From Paracoccus shandongensis (lineage in GTDB: Bacteria; Pseudomonadota; Alphaproteobacteria; Rhodobacterales; Rhodobacteraceae), in NCBI RefSeq assembly GCF_017315735.1, contig NZ_JAFLRK010000001.1:248001-312000 (forward strand): a DNA stretch of 64,000 bases, written 5' to 3'. Positions 1-8,121 of this stretch are shown here, in pieces; the stretch's first letter is position 1; each line of letters starts with the position of its first letter. The position numbers were made by a program, and so were the translations under genes. The notes beneath the pieces are model-generated. The model worked only from the letters and a program-made list of their open reading frames with translations, had not been told where the DNA came from and made no database searches.

Positions 1-427
1 GGCAGGACGACATGATCGCCCGCCGCCGGGCGCGTTCCACCGCCACGGCATTGGCGTTCATGGCGACATCCATGGCCCCGATCAGCCCGCCAAAGGCCAG
101 CACGGCGGCGGCGGCCCACCAGGGACCGGGGGCGAGCGAAATCCACATCAGGCTGGGCGTGGCCAGCATCGCCGCCAGCCGGACCGCATGGGCCGAACCC
201 CGCCGCGCGACCAGCGCGCCAAAGACCGGCATCATGCAGATCGAGCCGACCCCAAGCGCCAGCACGATCAGGCCCGCCACCTGCTCGCCGATGCCAAGCC
301 GCGCCATCAGGGCGGGCAGCTTGGGCGCCCAGCTTCCGACCAGAAGCCCGTTGCAGAAGAACAGCGCCGACACCGCCCACCGCGCCTTGATCCCGACAAG
401 GCCCGTCCTGGCCATGGTCCCATCCAT
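1..427 (-). CDS. MFS transporter, YbjJ-like, 3' part cut off by the window edge
   Basis: Read on the minus strand, this frame gives the N-terminal ~142 residues of a major facilitator superfamily protein and runs off the left edge without a stop. Hydrophobic stretches alternate with short basic loops (for example GALVARRGSAHAVR). The segment MDVAMNANAVAVE followed by IMSSC resembles the conserved region of YbjJ-type MFS proteins. I place the start at 427 because AAGGA lies a few bases upstream; an in-frame ATG at 415 is the alternative. It begins 20 bp after the stop of the dehydrogenase gene on the same strand, so the two are probably cotranscribed. The substrate cannot be told. Confidence 0.8.
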   Translation of the reverse strand, partial: MDGTMARTGLVGIKARWAVSALFFCNGLLVGSWAPKLPALMARLGIGEQVAGLIVLALGVGSICMMPVFGALVARRGSAHAVRLAAMLATPSLMWISLAPGPWWAAAAVLAFGGLIGAMDVAMNANAVAVERARRRAIMSSC

Positions 428-447
428 CCCCGGGGTTCCTTCCCCTG

Positions 448-1449
448 TCACAACATGCTGGGCACGACCAGATCGGGCGGGCGATGGCCGTCGGCAAAGG
501 TCTTGATGTTGATGATGACCTTCTCGCCCATCTCGGCCCGCCCCTCGACCGTGGCCGATCCCATGTGCGGCAGAAGGACGACATTGGGCAATTCGCGCAG
601 GCGGGGGTTGATCTCGTGCCCATGCTCGAACACGTCAAGGCCCGCGCCCGCGATTTCCCCCGCGCGCAGCATCCGGGTCAGGGCGTTTTCGTCGATGACT
701 TCCCCGCGTGAGGTGTTCACCACCACCGCCGTGGGCTTCAAGAGCCTCAGCCGCCGCGCGTTCAGCAGGTGAAAGGTCGATGGGGTATGCGGCGCGTTCA
801 CGCTGATGATGTCCATGCGCGCCAGCATCTGGTCCAGGCTTTCCCAGTACGTCGCCTGCAACTCCGCTTCGATTTCAGGGCGCAGGCGGCGGCGGTTGTG
901 GTAATGGACCTGCATCCCGAAGGCATTGGCCCGCCGCGCCACGGCCTGCCCGATCCGGCCCATGCCCAGGATCCCCAGGCGGCGCCCGCCCACGCGCCCG
1001 CCCAGATGCGCGGTCGGCGCCCAACCGGCCCAGCGGCCCGCCTGCATCTCGGCCATGCCCTCGGGGATGCGGCGCACCACGCCCAGGATCAGCGCCATGA
1101 CCATGTCGGCGGTGTCCTCGGTCACGACGCCGGGGGTGTTCGTCACCAGCACGCCGCGCTGGCGGGCGGAATGAACGTCGATATGGTCCACGCCCGCGCC
1201 GTAATTGGCGATCAGCTTCAGCCGCTCGCCCGCCTGGGCCAGCATGGCGGCGTCGATATGGTCCGTCACCGTGGGCACCAGCACATCCGCCCCGCGCATC
1301 GCCGCCGCCAGATCGTCGCGCGACATCCTGGCGTCGGTGTCGCGCAGGACCACGTCGAACAGTTCCTTCATGCGCGTCTCGACCGCCTCGGGCAGGCGGC
1401 GCGTCACCACGACACGCAGTTTCTGGCGCGAGGGCTGCGGGCTGTGCAT
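448..1449 (-). CDS. D-isomer-specific 2-hydroxyacid dehydrogenase (glyoxylate/hydroxypyruvate reductase type)
   Basis: The 333-residue protein has the usual family length. The NAD(P)-binding Rossmann fold shows GILGMGRIGQAVARR near residues 159-173. The catalytic triad of the family is visible: Arg in NTSRGEVIDE, Glu in DVFEHGHEINP and His in LLPHMGSA. Proteins of this type reduce glyoxylate or hydroxypyruvate, or oxidise D-glycerate, in the cytoplasm. The segment NYGAGVDHIDV matches the glyoxylate reductase (GyaR) subgroup, but the exact substrate is inference. The gene directly precedes the truncated MFS transporter, which may carry an organic acid. Confidence 0.9.
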   Translation of the reverse strand: MHSPQPSRQKLRVVVTRRLPEAVETRMKELFDVVLRDTDARMSRDDLAAAMRGADVLVPTVTDHIDAAMLAQAGERLKLIANYGAGVDHIDVHSARQRGVLVTNTPGVVTEDTADMVMALILGVVRRIPEGMAEMQAGRWAGWAPTAHLGGRVGGRRLGILGMGRIGQAVARRANAFGMQVHYHNRRRLRPEIEAELQATYWESLDQMLARMDIISVNAPHTPSTFHLLNARRLRLLKPTAVVVNTSRGEVIDENALTRMLRAGEIAGAGLDVFEHGHEINPRLRELPNVVLLPHMGSATVEGRAEMGEKVIINIKTFADGHRPPDLVVPSML

Positions 1450-1620
1450 GATGGCCTCACTTTCTCGATGTCATGTCGGGGCGGCCTTTCAAAGCGGCGC
1501 CGGTTTTGGCAAACTGCCCGCGATATGGGGCGCGCACAAGACCCCATCGGGGCGCCTTGCGTGTTCCGGCAGAGGGCAGACGGGGCCGCCCGAAGGCGGT
1601 CGGCAGGAACGGACGGGTTG

Positions 1621-2184
1621 ATGAGAATACGGACGCTTTTGGGTGGCGGGGCGGCGGTTCTGGCCGCATCGGTGGGTTTGGCGCTGGCCCAGGCGGACAC
1701 CGTGCCGCAATCGGCCGACGCGCAGATCCTCCGCGTCCAGGACGGGGGCGGCGCGGCGCGCGGTCCCGTGACCAACCTGCCGGTGCCCCGCTATGTCAGC
1801 CTCAAGGGGTCCGAGGGCAACGCGCGGCGCGGCCCCAGCCTGTCGCACCGCATCGACTGGGTGTTCCGCCATGCCGGGATGCCCCTGCGCGTGGTGGCCG
1901 AGTTCGGCCACTGGCGCCGGGTCGAGGACAAGGACGGCGCGGGCGGCTGGATCCACTATGCGCTGCTGTCGGGCGTGCGCACCGCCCTGGTGACGCAGGA
2001 CATGGTGGAGCTGCGCAGCCGCCCCCACCCCGACGCCGACATCGTGGCCCGGGCCGAGATGGGGGCCATCGTGCGGCTTGGCGAATGCGAGCCGGATTGG
2101 TGCCGCATCTCGGGCGGGGGTCAGCGGGGATGGGTTCCGAAGACCGCGATCTGGGGCGTGGACGCGGACGAGGTGCGGGACTAG
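1621..2184 (+). CDS. Secreted SH3-domain protein
   Basis: A 187-residue protein starts with a clear Sec signal peptide (basic MRIR, then an Ala/Leu/Val-rich core ending LALAQA). The frame stays open far upstream, but only the ATG at 1621 gives a signal peptide. The mature part has two bacterial SH3-like repeats: one from about residue 57 (YVSLKGSEGNARRGPSL, later GGWIHYALLSG) and one from about 122 (MVELRSRPHPDADIVARAEMG, then RGWVPKTAIWGV). Such domains usually bind peptidoglycan or partner proteins in the periplasm. The stop overlaps the stop of the convergent peptidase gene by 4 bp. No specific role can be given. Confidence 0.8.
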   Translation: MRIRTLLGGGAAVLAASVGLALAQADTVPQSADAQILRVQDGGGAARGPVTNLPVPRYVSLKGSEGNARRGPSLSHRIDWVFRHAGMPLRVVAEFGHWRRVEDKDGAGGWIHYALLSGVRTALVTQDMVELRSRPHPDADIVARAEMGAIVRLGECEPDWCRISGGGQRGWVPKTAIWGVDADEVRD

Positions 2185-4205
2185 GCCAACCCCCGCCCCC
2201 GCAGCAGCGCATCGACCCCCGGCATCCGCTGCCGGAAAGCCAGCCACAACTGGTCCGCCGGGGCAGATCCGCCCTTGGACAGGATCGTCTCCTCCAGCCG
2301 CCGCGCGGTGGCCGGGTCGAAGATGTCGCCGGTCTCCTCGAAGGCGGCGAAGGCGTCGGCGTCCATCACCTCGGACCACATATAGCTGTAATAGCCGTTG
2401 GCATAGCTGTCGCCGCTGAAGACATGGGCGAAATGCGGCGTCGCGTGGCGCATCGGGATGGCCGTGGGCGCGTCCAGTCCTGCCAGCACCCGCGCCTGTG
2501 CGGCCATGGGATCGGCGGGCGGTTCGCCCTGATGAAAGGCCAGATCGACCAGCGCGCTTTCCAGGTATTCGGTCGTGGAAAAGCCCGCATCCGCCTTGCC
2601 CGCCGCCAGCAGCCGGTCGCGCAAGTCGGCGGGCAGCGCCTCGCCCGTCTGGTAATGCCGCGCATGGGCGTCCAGAACGGCGGGCTGTTCCAGCCAGTGT
2701 TCGTAAAGTTGGGAGGGCAGTTCCACGAAGTCCTGCGCCACCGCCGTGCCGGAAATCGAGGGCCAGGTCACGTCCGACAGGATGTGATGCGTCGCATGGC
2801 CGAATTCGTGGAACAGCGTGCGCGCATCGTCCCAGGACAGTAAGGCGGGGGTGCCGGGCGCATCGGGCGGGGTGAAGTTGCAGACATTCACCACGATGGG
2901 CCGCTGGCCCGCGCCGATCTTGTGCTGGACCTGCAGCGACGAACACCAGGCCCCTGACCGTTTCGAGGGCCGCGCGAAGTAATCGCCCACGAAGATCGCC
3001 ATCAGCCGCCCGTCGCGCGTGATCCGCCAAGCCCGCGCATCGGGCGACCAGAGGGGCGCCTCAAACGGCTGGAACTCCAGCCGGAACAGGCGGCGCGCCA
3101 CGTCCATCATGGCCGCCAGCATCGCATCCAGCGTCAGGTAGGGCTTGACCTGATCCGCATCAAAATCATGGTCCTGCCGCCGCAGCCGTTCCGCATAGAA
3201 GCGCCAGTCCCAGGGTTCCAGCGCGCCGTTCACGCCATCTTCGCGCGCCATGGCGGTCAGCCGGTCCTCGTCGCTGGCAGCGCGGGCGCGGGCGGGTTCC
3301 CAGACCTGCCCCAACAGGTCGGCCACGCGGTCGGCGGTCCCGGCCATCTCGGGTTCCAGCTTGTAGGCGGCGAAATCGGCATAGCCCAGCAGGCGTGCGC
3401 GTTCATGGCGCAGTGCCAGGATTTCCGAGACCAGGGGCAGGTTGTCCGTCGCCTCGCCCCCCGCGCCCTGCCCCGTCCCCCGCGCGGTCCAGGCGCGGAA
3501 CGCGACCTCGCGCAGGGCGCGGTCACTCGCATGTTCCAGGAAGGGCACGATCAGCGACCGGGACAGGGTGACGACCTGCTCGTCCATCCCCCGCGCCACT
3601 GCTGCCGCGCGCATGGACCTGACCAGCCAGTCGGGCAGTCCCGCCAGCCGGTCGTCGGGGATCGGCAGGACGTAGTCGCGTTCGTCCGCCAGCACGTTCT
3701 GCGAAAACTGCGTGGTCAGCACCGCCATGCGGGCGCGGATTTCGGCCATGCGGTCGCGCGCGGCACCTTCCAGCCCCGCGCCCGACCGGGTCAGCCCGCG
3801 CAGGGCCAGTTCGGTGATGCGGCGATCCTCGGGCGGCAGGGTATCCGCCGTTGCAGCAACCGCCTTGACGCGCGCATAAAGCCGAGGGTCCATGCCTGTC
3901 TTGCTGTTATAGGCCGCAAGGCGCGGAGCGAAGTCGCGTTGCAGCGCCTCTCTCGCCGGGTTCGAATCGGCGCTGGCCAGGGTGTAGAAGATCGACAGCA
4001 GGCGGTTCAGCCCGTCCTCGGCCGTTTCCATCGCGGCGACGGTGTTGGCGAAACTCGGCGCGTCGGGGTTGGCGGCGATGGCCTCCATCGCGGCTTCGGC
4101 GGCGGCCAGTTCGCGGTCGAAGGCGGGGGCGAAATCGCCGTCCGCGATCAGGTCGAAGCGGGGCAGTCCCTCGGGTCCGGTCCAGCGGGTCAGTTCGGGA
4201 TTCAT
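2181..4205 (-). CDS. M3 family metallopeptidase (oligopeptidase A / peptidyl-dipeptidase Dcp type)
   Basis: This 674-residue protein has the normal length for cytoplasmic M3 peptidases, which degrade short peptides released by other proteases. The zinc-binding motif is visible as LFHEFGHATHH at residues 464-474: His466 and His470 bind zinc and Glu467 is catalytic. The third ligand is expected in the helix ~25 residues on (AQDFVELPSQLYEHW). The C-terminal FSGDSYANGYYSYMWSEVMDADAF is typical of the family. There is no signal peptide, so it acts in the cytoplasm. Dcp and OpdA (PrlC) cannot be separated by eye. It is last in a minus-strand run with dut and the MoeB-like gene. Confidence 0.92.
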   Translation of the reverse strand: MNPELTRWTGPEGLPRFDLIADGDFAPAFDRELAAAEAAMEAIAANPDAPSFANTVAAMETAEDGLNRLLSIFYTLASADSNPAREALQRDFAPRLAAYNSKTGMDPRLYARVKAVAATADTLPPEDRRITELALRGLTRSGAGLEGAARDRMAEIRARMAVLTTQFSQNVLADERDYVLPIPDDRLAGLPDWLVRSMRAAAVARGMDEQVVTLSRSLIVPFLEHASDRALREVAFRAWTARGTGQGAGGEATDNLPLVSEILALRHERARLLGYADFAAYKLEPEMAGTADRVADLLGQVWEPARARAASDEDRLTAMAREDGVNGALEPWDWRFYAERLRRQDHDFDADQVKPYLTLDAMLAAMMDVARRLFRLEFQPFEAPLWSPDARAWRITRDGRLMAIFVGDYFARPSKRSGAWCSSLQVQHKIGAGQRPIVVNVCNFTPPDAPGTPALLSWDDARTLFHEFGHATHHILSDVTWPSISGTAVAQDFVELPSQLYEHWLEQPAVLDAHARHYQTGEALPADLRDRLLAAGKADAGFSTTEYLESALVDLAFHQGEPPADPMAAQARVLAGLDAPTAIPMRHATPHFAHVFSGDSYANGYYSYMWSEVMDADAFAAFEETGDIFDPATARRLEETILSKGGSAPADQLWLAFRQRMPGVDALLRGRGLA

Positions 4206-4226
4206 GGCGTCTCCTTTGCCATGAAC

Positions 4227-5267
4227 CTAGGCGGGCTGCGTGCCGCCTTCCAGATCCGATCCGCAGACCGGGCAATCCGGCCGCCGCGCCGTGCCGATCA
4301 TCCGGCTTTCACCATACAGCCCGTCAAAGATCAGCATCCGCCCGCGCAATCCCTGCCCCGCGCCGGCCAGATGCTTGATCGCCTCCATCGCCATCATGCT
4401 GCCAATCACGCCGGGCAAGGGGCCGATCACTCCCGCCTCGGCGCAAGGGGGTGCAAGGCCCGGTGCGGGAGCGATCGGGAACAGGCAGGCCAGGCACGGC
4501 CCGCCGCGCGCGGGGTCATAGAGCGTGACCTGCCCTTCCCATTGCGCGATGGCCCCGGCGATCAGGGGCACGCGGGCTGCGACGCAAGCGCGGTTGACCG
4601 CGTCCCGCGCGGCAAAGCTGTCGGTGCCGTCCAGCACCAGGTCGTGCCGGGCGATCAGGTCGGCGTCGGCGTCAGAGATGCGGCGCGGCAGGGGTGTCAC
4701 GGAGACATGGGGGTTCAGCGCGCGCATCGCGGCGGCGGCGGCCTGGGCCTTGGGCTCGCCGCGCTGGTCGCTGCGAAAGATCACCTGGCGTTGCAGATTC
4801 GACAGGCTGACCGTGTCGTCATCCGCGACCGTGATCCGCCCCACCCCCGCCGCCGCGAGATACAGGCAGACCGGCGCGCCAAGGCCGCCCGCGCCCACCA
4901 CCAGCACGCGGGCATCGCGCAGGCGCATCTGGCCGGGACCGCCGATTTCGCGCAGGACCAGATGGCGGGCGTATCGGTCCAGTTCGGCGCCCGACATGCC
5001 GGGATCGGCCGGGGCAGGCACAGGCGCGGGAACGGCGCGCGCGCGCAGCCGCGACAGCCCCCCGCGATAGGCAAGCACCAGCCCCGCCAGCCCGCCCGCG
5101 ACCAGCCAGCCGCGCGCGGACCCGCCGAACACCGCGCCCCTGCCCGCCAGATGGGCCAGCTCGATCACCGCCCAGACCAGCACCAGCGCCGCCAGCAGCC
5201 ACCGGCGCGGCAGGCCGAAGACCCATCCCGCCACAGCGACCCCGACCAGCAGCCAGAACCCCAGCAT
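4227..5267 (-). CDS. HesA/MoeB/ThiF-family adenylyltransferase with N-terminal membrane segments
   Basis: The 346-residue protein is an E1-like enzyme that adenylates the C-terminus of a sulfur-carrier protein such as MoaD or ThiS. From residue 91 it reads like a classical MoeB: LDRYARHLVLREIGG, then VVGAGGLGAPVCLYLAAAGVG (nucleotide-binding loop), NLQRQVIF, LDGTDSFAARDAVN, and two CXXC zinc pairs (CLAC and CPVC). The first ~70 residues are unusual, with three hydrophobic stretches (about 1-18, 23-42 and 53-67) and a Pro/Ala linker that would anchor it to the inner membrane. An ATG at residue 91 would give a normal soluble MoeB but has no ribosome binding site, so I keep the long form. It starts 3 bp after the dut stop. 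Confidence 0.85.
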   Translation of the reverse strand: MLGFWLLVGVAVAGWVFGLPRRWLLAALVLVWAVIELAHLAGRGAVFGGSARGWLVAGGLAGLVLAYRGGLSRLRARAVPAPVPAPADPGMSGAELDRYARHLVLREIGGPGQMRLRDARVLVVGAGGLGAPVCLYLAAAGVGRITVADDDTVSLSNLQRQVIFRSDQRGEPKAQAAAAAMRALNPHVSVTPLPRRISDADADLIARHDLVLDGTDSFAARDAVNRACVAARVPLIAGAIAQWEGQVTLYDPARGGPCLACLFPIAPAPGLAPPCAEAGVIGPLPGVIGSMMAMEAIKHLAGAGQGLRGRMLIFDGLYGESRMIGTARRPDCPVCGSDLEGGTQPA

Positions 5268-5270
5268 CGC

Positions 5271-5726
5271 TCACACTCCGGTCGAGCCGAAGCCGCCCGC
5301 CGCCCGCGCGGTTTCCCGGCTGAAGCTGTCAACCACGGTGAAGGCGGGGCGCAGGACGGGGACAAAGATCATCTGCGCGATCCGCTCTCCCGGCTGGACG
5401 GTGATCGGCGCCGAGCCTGCGGGGTTGCGGTTCCAGGTGCTGATCAGGATTTCGCCCGTATAATCGGGGTCGATCAGGCCGGTCGAGTTGCCCAGCACCA
5501 GCCCGCGCTTGTGCCCCTGCCCGGATCGCGGAAGCACCAGCCCGGCAAACGAAAAATCGCCAAAGGACAGCGCAATCCCGGCGCTGATCAGCACCGCCGG
5601 GGCCTGCGGGGCGATGTCCAGGGGCGCGTCGATGCAGGCGAACAGGTCGATCGCCGCCGATCCCGCCGTCTGGTAATCGGGCAGCCCCCATTCACGGATC
5701 CGCGGGTCGAGTATCCTGACTTCCAT
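5271..5726 (-). CDS. dut: Deoxyuridine 5'-triphosphate nucleotidohydrolase (dUTPase)
   Basis: dUTPase hydrolyses dUTP to dUMP and pyrophosphate, keeping uracil out of DNA and feeding dTMP synthesis. The 151-residue length fits the homotrimeric family. All five motifs are visible in order: AGSAAIDL, LPRSGQGHKRG, GNSTGLIDPDYTGE (with the catalytic Asp region), GERIAQMIF, and the C-terminal GGFGSTGV that closes over the substrate. The ATG at 5726 is preceded by AAGGGCGG. It lies between the methylglutaconyl-CoA hydratase gene and the MoeB-like gene on the same strand; the tight 3-bp junction with the latter suggests cotranscription. Confidence 0.97.
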   Translation of the reverse strand: MEVRILDPRIREWGLPDYQTAGSAAIDLFACIDAPLDIAPQAPAVLISAGIALSFGDFSFAGLVLPRSGQGHKRGLVLGNSTGLIDPDYTGEILISTWNRNPAGSAPITVQPGERIAQMIFVPVLRPAFTVVDSFSRETARAAGGFGSTGV

Positions 5727-5770
5727 GTCTGCCGCCCTTGCTGTCTTTCGCCAGCCTTAGCGGATGCGGT

Positions 5771-6553
5771 TCAGACCTGCCAGCGGGGCTTGCGCTTGTC
5801 GAAGAAGGCGGCGATGCCTTCGGGGGCTTCGTCCCCTTCCCAGACGGCCACCAGCCGGTCGATGCTGTCCTCGATCACCGATTGGTCGATGCGGGGACCA
5901 AGGGCGCGGCATTGCGCCTTGGCGGCGGCGACCGCGCCGGGGGCGGCCAGCAGGAAGGGGGCGACCTCGGCCTCGATGGCCGCATCCAGGGCGTCGGGGG
6001 CGACGGCGCGCGCAGCAAGGTTCAGCGTGACCGCCTCGTCCGCGCCGAACAGGCGAGCCGAGAAGAAGACGCGGCGGGCCTTGTCCTCGCCCATGCGGGC
6101 CAGGACATAGGGGCCGATGGTGGCGGGGATCAGGCCCAGCTTCACCTCGGTCAGGCCGAAGCGGGCGGTGTCGGCGGCAATGGCGATGTCGGCCACGGCC
6201 ATCATGCCGACGCCGCCGCCGAAGGCATTGCCGTGGACGCGGGCGATCAGGGGCTTCGGCAGCAGGTTCAGCGCCGACAGCATCCCGGCCAGGATCCGCG
6301 CCCCCGCCCGTCGCGTGTCCGCATCGGCATCCATCTGCGCGCGCATCCAGCCCAGGTCGCCGCCCGCGCAGAAGCTGGCGCCCTCGCCCGCCAGCAGCAC
6401 CACGCGCACCGCCGGGTCCGCGCCTAGGGCCGCGGCGGCTTGGGTCAGTTCCTCCATCATCTGCTGGGATAGCGCGTTGTGCTTGTCGGGACGGGCCAGC
6501 CACAGCGTCGCCACGCCGCGCGGGTCGGTGTCGATGCGGATCGTTTCAAACAT
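5771..6553 (-). CDS. liuC: Enoyl-CoA hydratase family, probable methylglutaconyl-CoA hydratase of leucine degradation
   Basis: A 260-residue crotonase-fold protein. The oxyanion-hole segments are visible (AGEGASFCAGGDLGWM and HGNAFGGGVGMMAVADI), and one catalytic Glu lies in LTEVKLGLIP. The other Glu of classical hydratases is replaced by Gly (GGGVGMM), as is common in LiuC-type enzymes. LiuC hydrates 3-methylglutaconyl-CoA to HMG-CoA, the step between the carboxylase and the lyase. Its ATG overlaps the end of the HMG-CoA lyase gene by 8 bp (ATGTTTGA), showing translational coupling within the leucine operon. The specific function rests mostly on this context. Confidence 0.9.
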   Translation of the reverse strand: MFETIRIDTDPRGVATLWLARPDKHNALSQQMMEELTQAAAALGADPAVRVVLLAGEGASFCAGGDLGWMRAQMDADADTRRAGARILAGMLSALNLLPKPLIARVHGNAFGGGVGMMAVADIAIAADTARFGLTEVKLGLIPATIGPYVLARMGEDKARRVFFSARLFGADEAVTLNLAARAVAPDALDAAIEAEVAPFLLAAPGAVAAAKAQCRALGPRIDQSVIEDSIDRLVAVWEGDEAPEGIAAFFDKRKPRWQV

Positions 6554-7409
6554 GGGTCGCTCCCCTCAGGCTGCGCGCGAAAGCGGCGGCCTGCTCGATC
6601 ACCGCCATGTCCAGGCCATGCGCAAATCCCTGCGCCGCAAGATGCGCCGCGACTTTTTCCGTGGCGACATTGCCCGCCGCACCCGGCGCATAGGGGCAGC
6701 CGCCCAAGCCCCCTACGGCGGCGTCAAAGACCCGCAGGCCCCGCGCCAGGCTGGCGTCGATGTTCTGAAGCGCCCGACCCGCCGTGTCGTGGTAATGACC
6801 GGCCAGCCGGTCAGGCGGCAGTTCATCCAACACCGCCGCCAGCATGGCGTCGATGGTTTCTGGCCGTCCTTGCCCGATGGTGTCGCCCAGGCTGATCTCA
6901 TAGCAGCCCAGGTTGCGCAGCGCCGCCGCCACGCGAGCCACGTTGGCGGGCGGGGTCGGGCCATCGAAGGGGCAATCCGTCACCACGCTGACATAGCCGC
7001 GCACCGGGATGCCGTCGGCCTTTGCCGCCGCCGCAACCGGCGTCAGCCGTTCCAGGCTTTCGGCGATGGTGGCGTTCAGGTTGGCGCGGCTGAACCCTTC
7101 GGAGGCGCTGGCGAAGATCGCGACTTCGCTGGCCTGCGCGGCCCGCGCGCCCTCGTATCCCTTCATGTTCGGCGTCAGCACGGCATAGGAAACCCCTGGC
7201 ACGCGGCGGATGCCAGCCATGACCTCGGCCGCGTCGCCCATCTGCGGCACCCATTTCGGGCTGACGAAGCTGGTGACTTCGATCCGCCGGAAGCCCGCCT
7301 GCGACAGCAGATCGACCAGCGCGATCTTGTCCGCCGCCGGAATCAGGCGCTTTTCGTTCTGCAGGCCGTCGCGCGGCCCCATCTCGAAGATTTCCACCGT
7401 TTCAGGCAT
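6546..7409 (-). CDS. mvaB: Hydroxymethylglutaryl-CoA lyase
   Basis: HMG-CoA lyase splits HMG-CoA into acetyl-CoA and acetoacetate, the last step of leucine degradation. The TIM-barrel protein shows EMGPRDGLQNEK at the N-terminus (metal and catalytic Arg-Asp), YHDTAGRA (metal-binding His) and the family signature GGLGGCPYAPGAAGN with the catalytic Cys. The frame is open further upstream, but residues before MPETVEIF look non-coding. I start at 7409, whose ATG overlaps the GST stop by 8 bp (ATGCCTGA), giving 287 residues, the normal length. An ATG at 7421 is a second choice. Confidence 0.94.
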   Translation of the reverse strand: MPETVEIFEMGPRDGLQNEKRLIPAADKIALVDLLSQAGFRRIEVTSFVSPKWVPQMGDAAEVMAGIRRVPGVSYAVLTPNMKGYEGARAAQASEVAIFASASEGFSRANLNATIAESLERLTPVAAAAKADGIPVRGYVSVVTDCPFDGPTPPANVARVAAALRNLGCYEISLGDTIGQGRPETIDAMLAAVLDELPPDRLAGHYHDTAGRALQNIDASLARGLRVFDAAVGGLGGCPYAPGAAGNVATEKVAAHLAAQGFAHGLDMAVIEQAAAFARSLRGATHV

Positions 7410-8121
7410 CGGGAAGCTCATAGAAATCGCGTTCGTAAAGCTGCGGCTCGCCTTCCTGCGGCAGGGCGCGCTGGAAGGCAGGGCGCGCGGTGCAGCGGTC
7501 CGCATAGGCCTGCAAGGCAGGGGTCAGGCGGACAAAGCGGCCCGCCGTCCAGACCGACCAGCCGACCGCGCAATCCACGCCCGAAAAGCCGCCAGCCATC
7601 AGCCAGTCCTGATCCTTGACCGTCTGTTCCACCATTCGCAAGGCCCGGCCCAGACGCGCCGTTTCCAGCTTCATCACGGTGGGCGACCGCGTGGCGGGAT
7701 CGCGCAGCATCAGGTGGCTTTGCGTCAGGCTCGCGATGTGCTGGCCGATGGTTTCCGCGAAATGCAGCCAGTCGAGCCAGCCGAGCCGCCCTTCCTCGCC
7801 CGGTGCGCGCCCCAGATGGGGCCCGCGCGTTTCGCACAGGTATTCGACCATCGCGCCCGATTCGTGGATCACGTTGCCGTCGATCTGAAGCGCGGGCGCA
7901 CGGCCGACCGGGTGGATAGCGGCGTATTCGGCGGCGCGCATATCCTTGCTGCGCAGGTCCATGACGCGCAGGCTGAAGGGCAGGTCCAGTTCGTTGAGCA
8001 GCCACAGGATGCGCATGGACCGCGACAGGGGGACGTGCCAGAGGATGATCTCCTCGCCGCCGTCCTTGACGGGGCCGCCCTGGGCGGGCGGGGCTGCGTC
8101 GGTGGGGACGGGTTCAGGCAT
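7402..8121 (-). CDS. Glutathione S-transferase family protein inside the leucine operon
   Basis: The 239-residue protein has a thioredoxin-like N-terminal domain (about residues 26-105) with the GST signature region HPVGRAPALQIDGNVIHESGAMVEYL, where Glu-Ser-Gly lines the glutathione site. An all-helical C-terminal domain follows (LGWLDWLHFAETIGQHIA to VQAYADRC-like helices). The first ~24 residues are Pro/Gly-rich and poorly conserved. Its start overlaps the mccA stop by 8 bp and its stop overlaps the mvaB start by 8 bp, so it is translated as part of the operon. A GST is not part of the textbook pathway. It could detoxify a reactive enoyl-CoA-derived product, or be a passenger. Confidence 0.88.
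   Translation of the reverse strand: MPEPVPTDAAPPAQGGPVKDGGEEIILWHVPLSRSMRILWLLNELDLPFSLRVMDLRSKDMRAAEYAAIHPVGRAPALQIDGNVIHESGAMVEYLCETRGPHLGRAPGEEGRLGWLDWLHFAETIGQHIASLTQSHLMLRDPATRSPTVMKLETARLGRALRMVEQTVKDQDWLMAGGFSGVDCAVGWSVWTAGRFVRLTPALQAYADRCTARPAFQRALPQEGEPQLYERDFYELPDA

Noticed and set aside
3168..6110. Very long plus-strand frame (980 codons) opposite dcp, the MoeB-like gene and dut
   Set aside because: It is antisense to three well-supported genes, has Arg/Gly/Gln-rich low-complexity translation and no family match. Long spurious frames are expected in GC-rich DNA.
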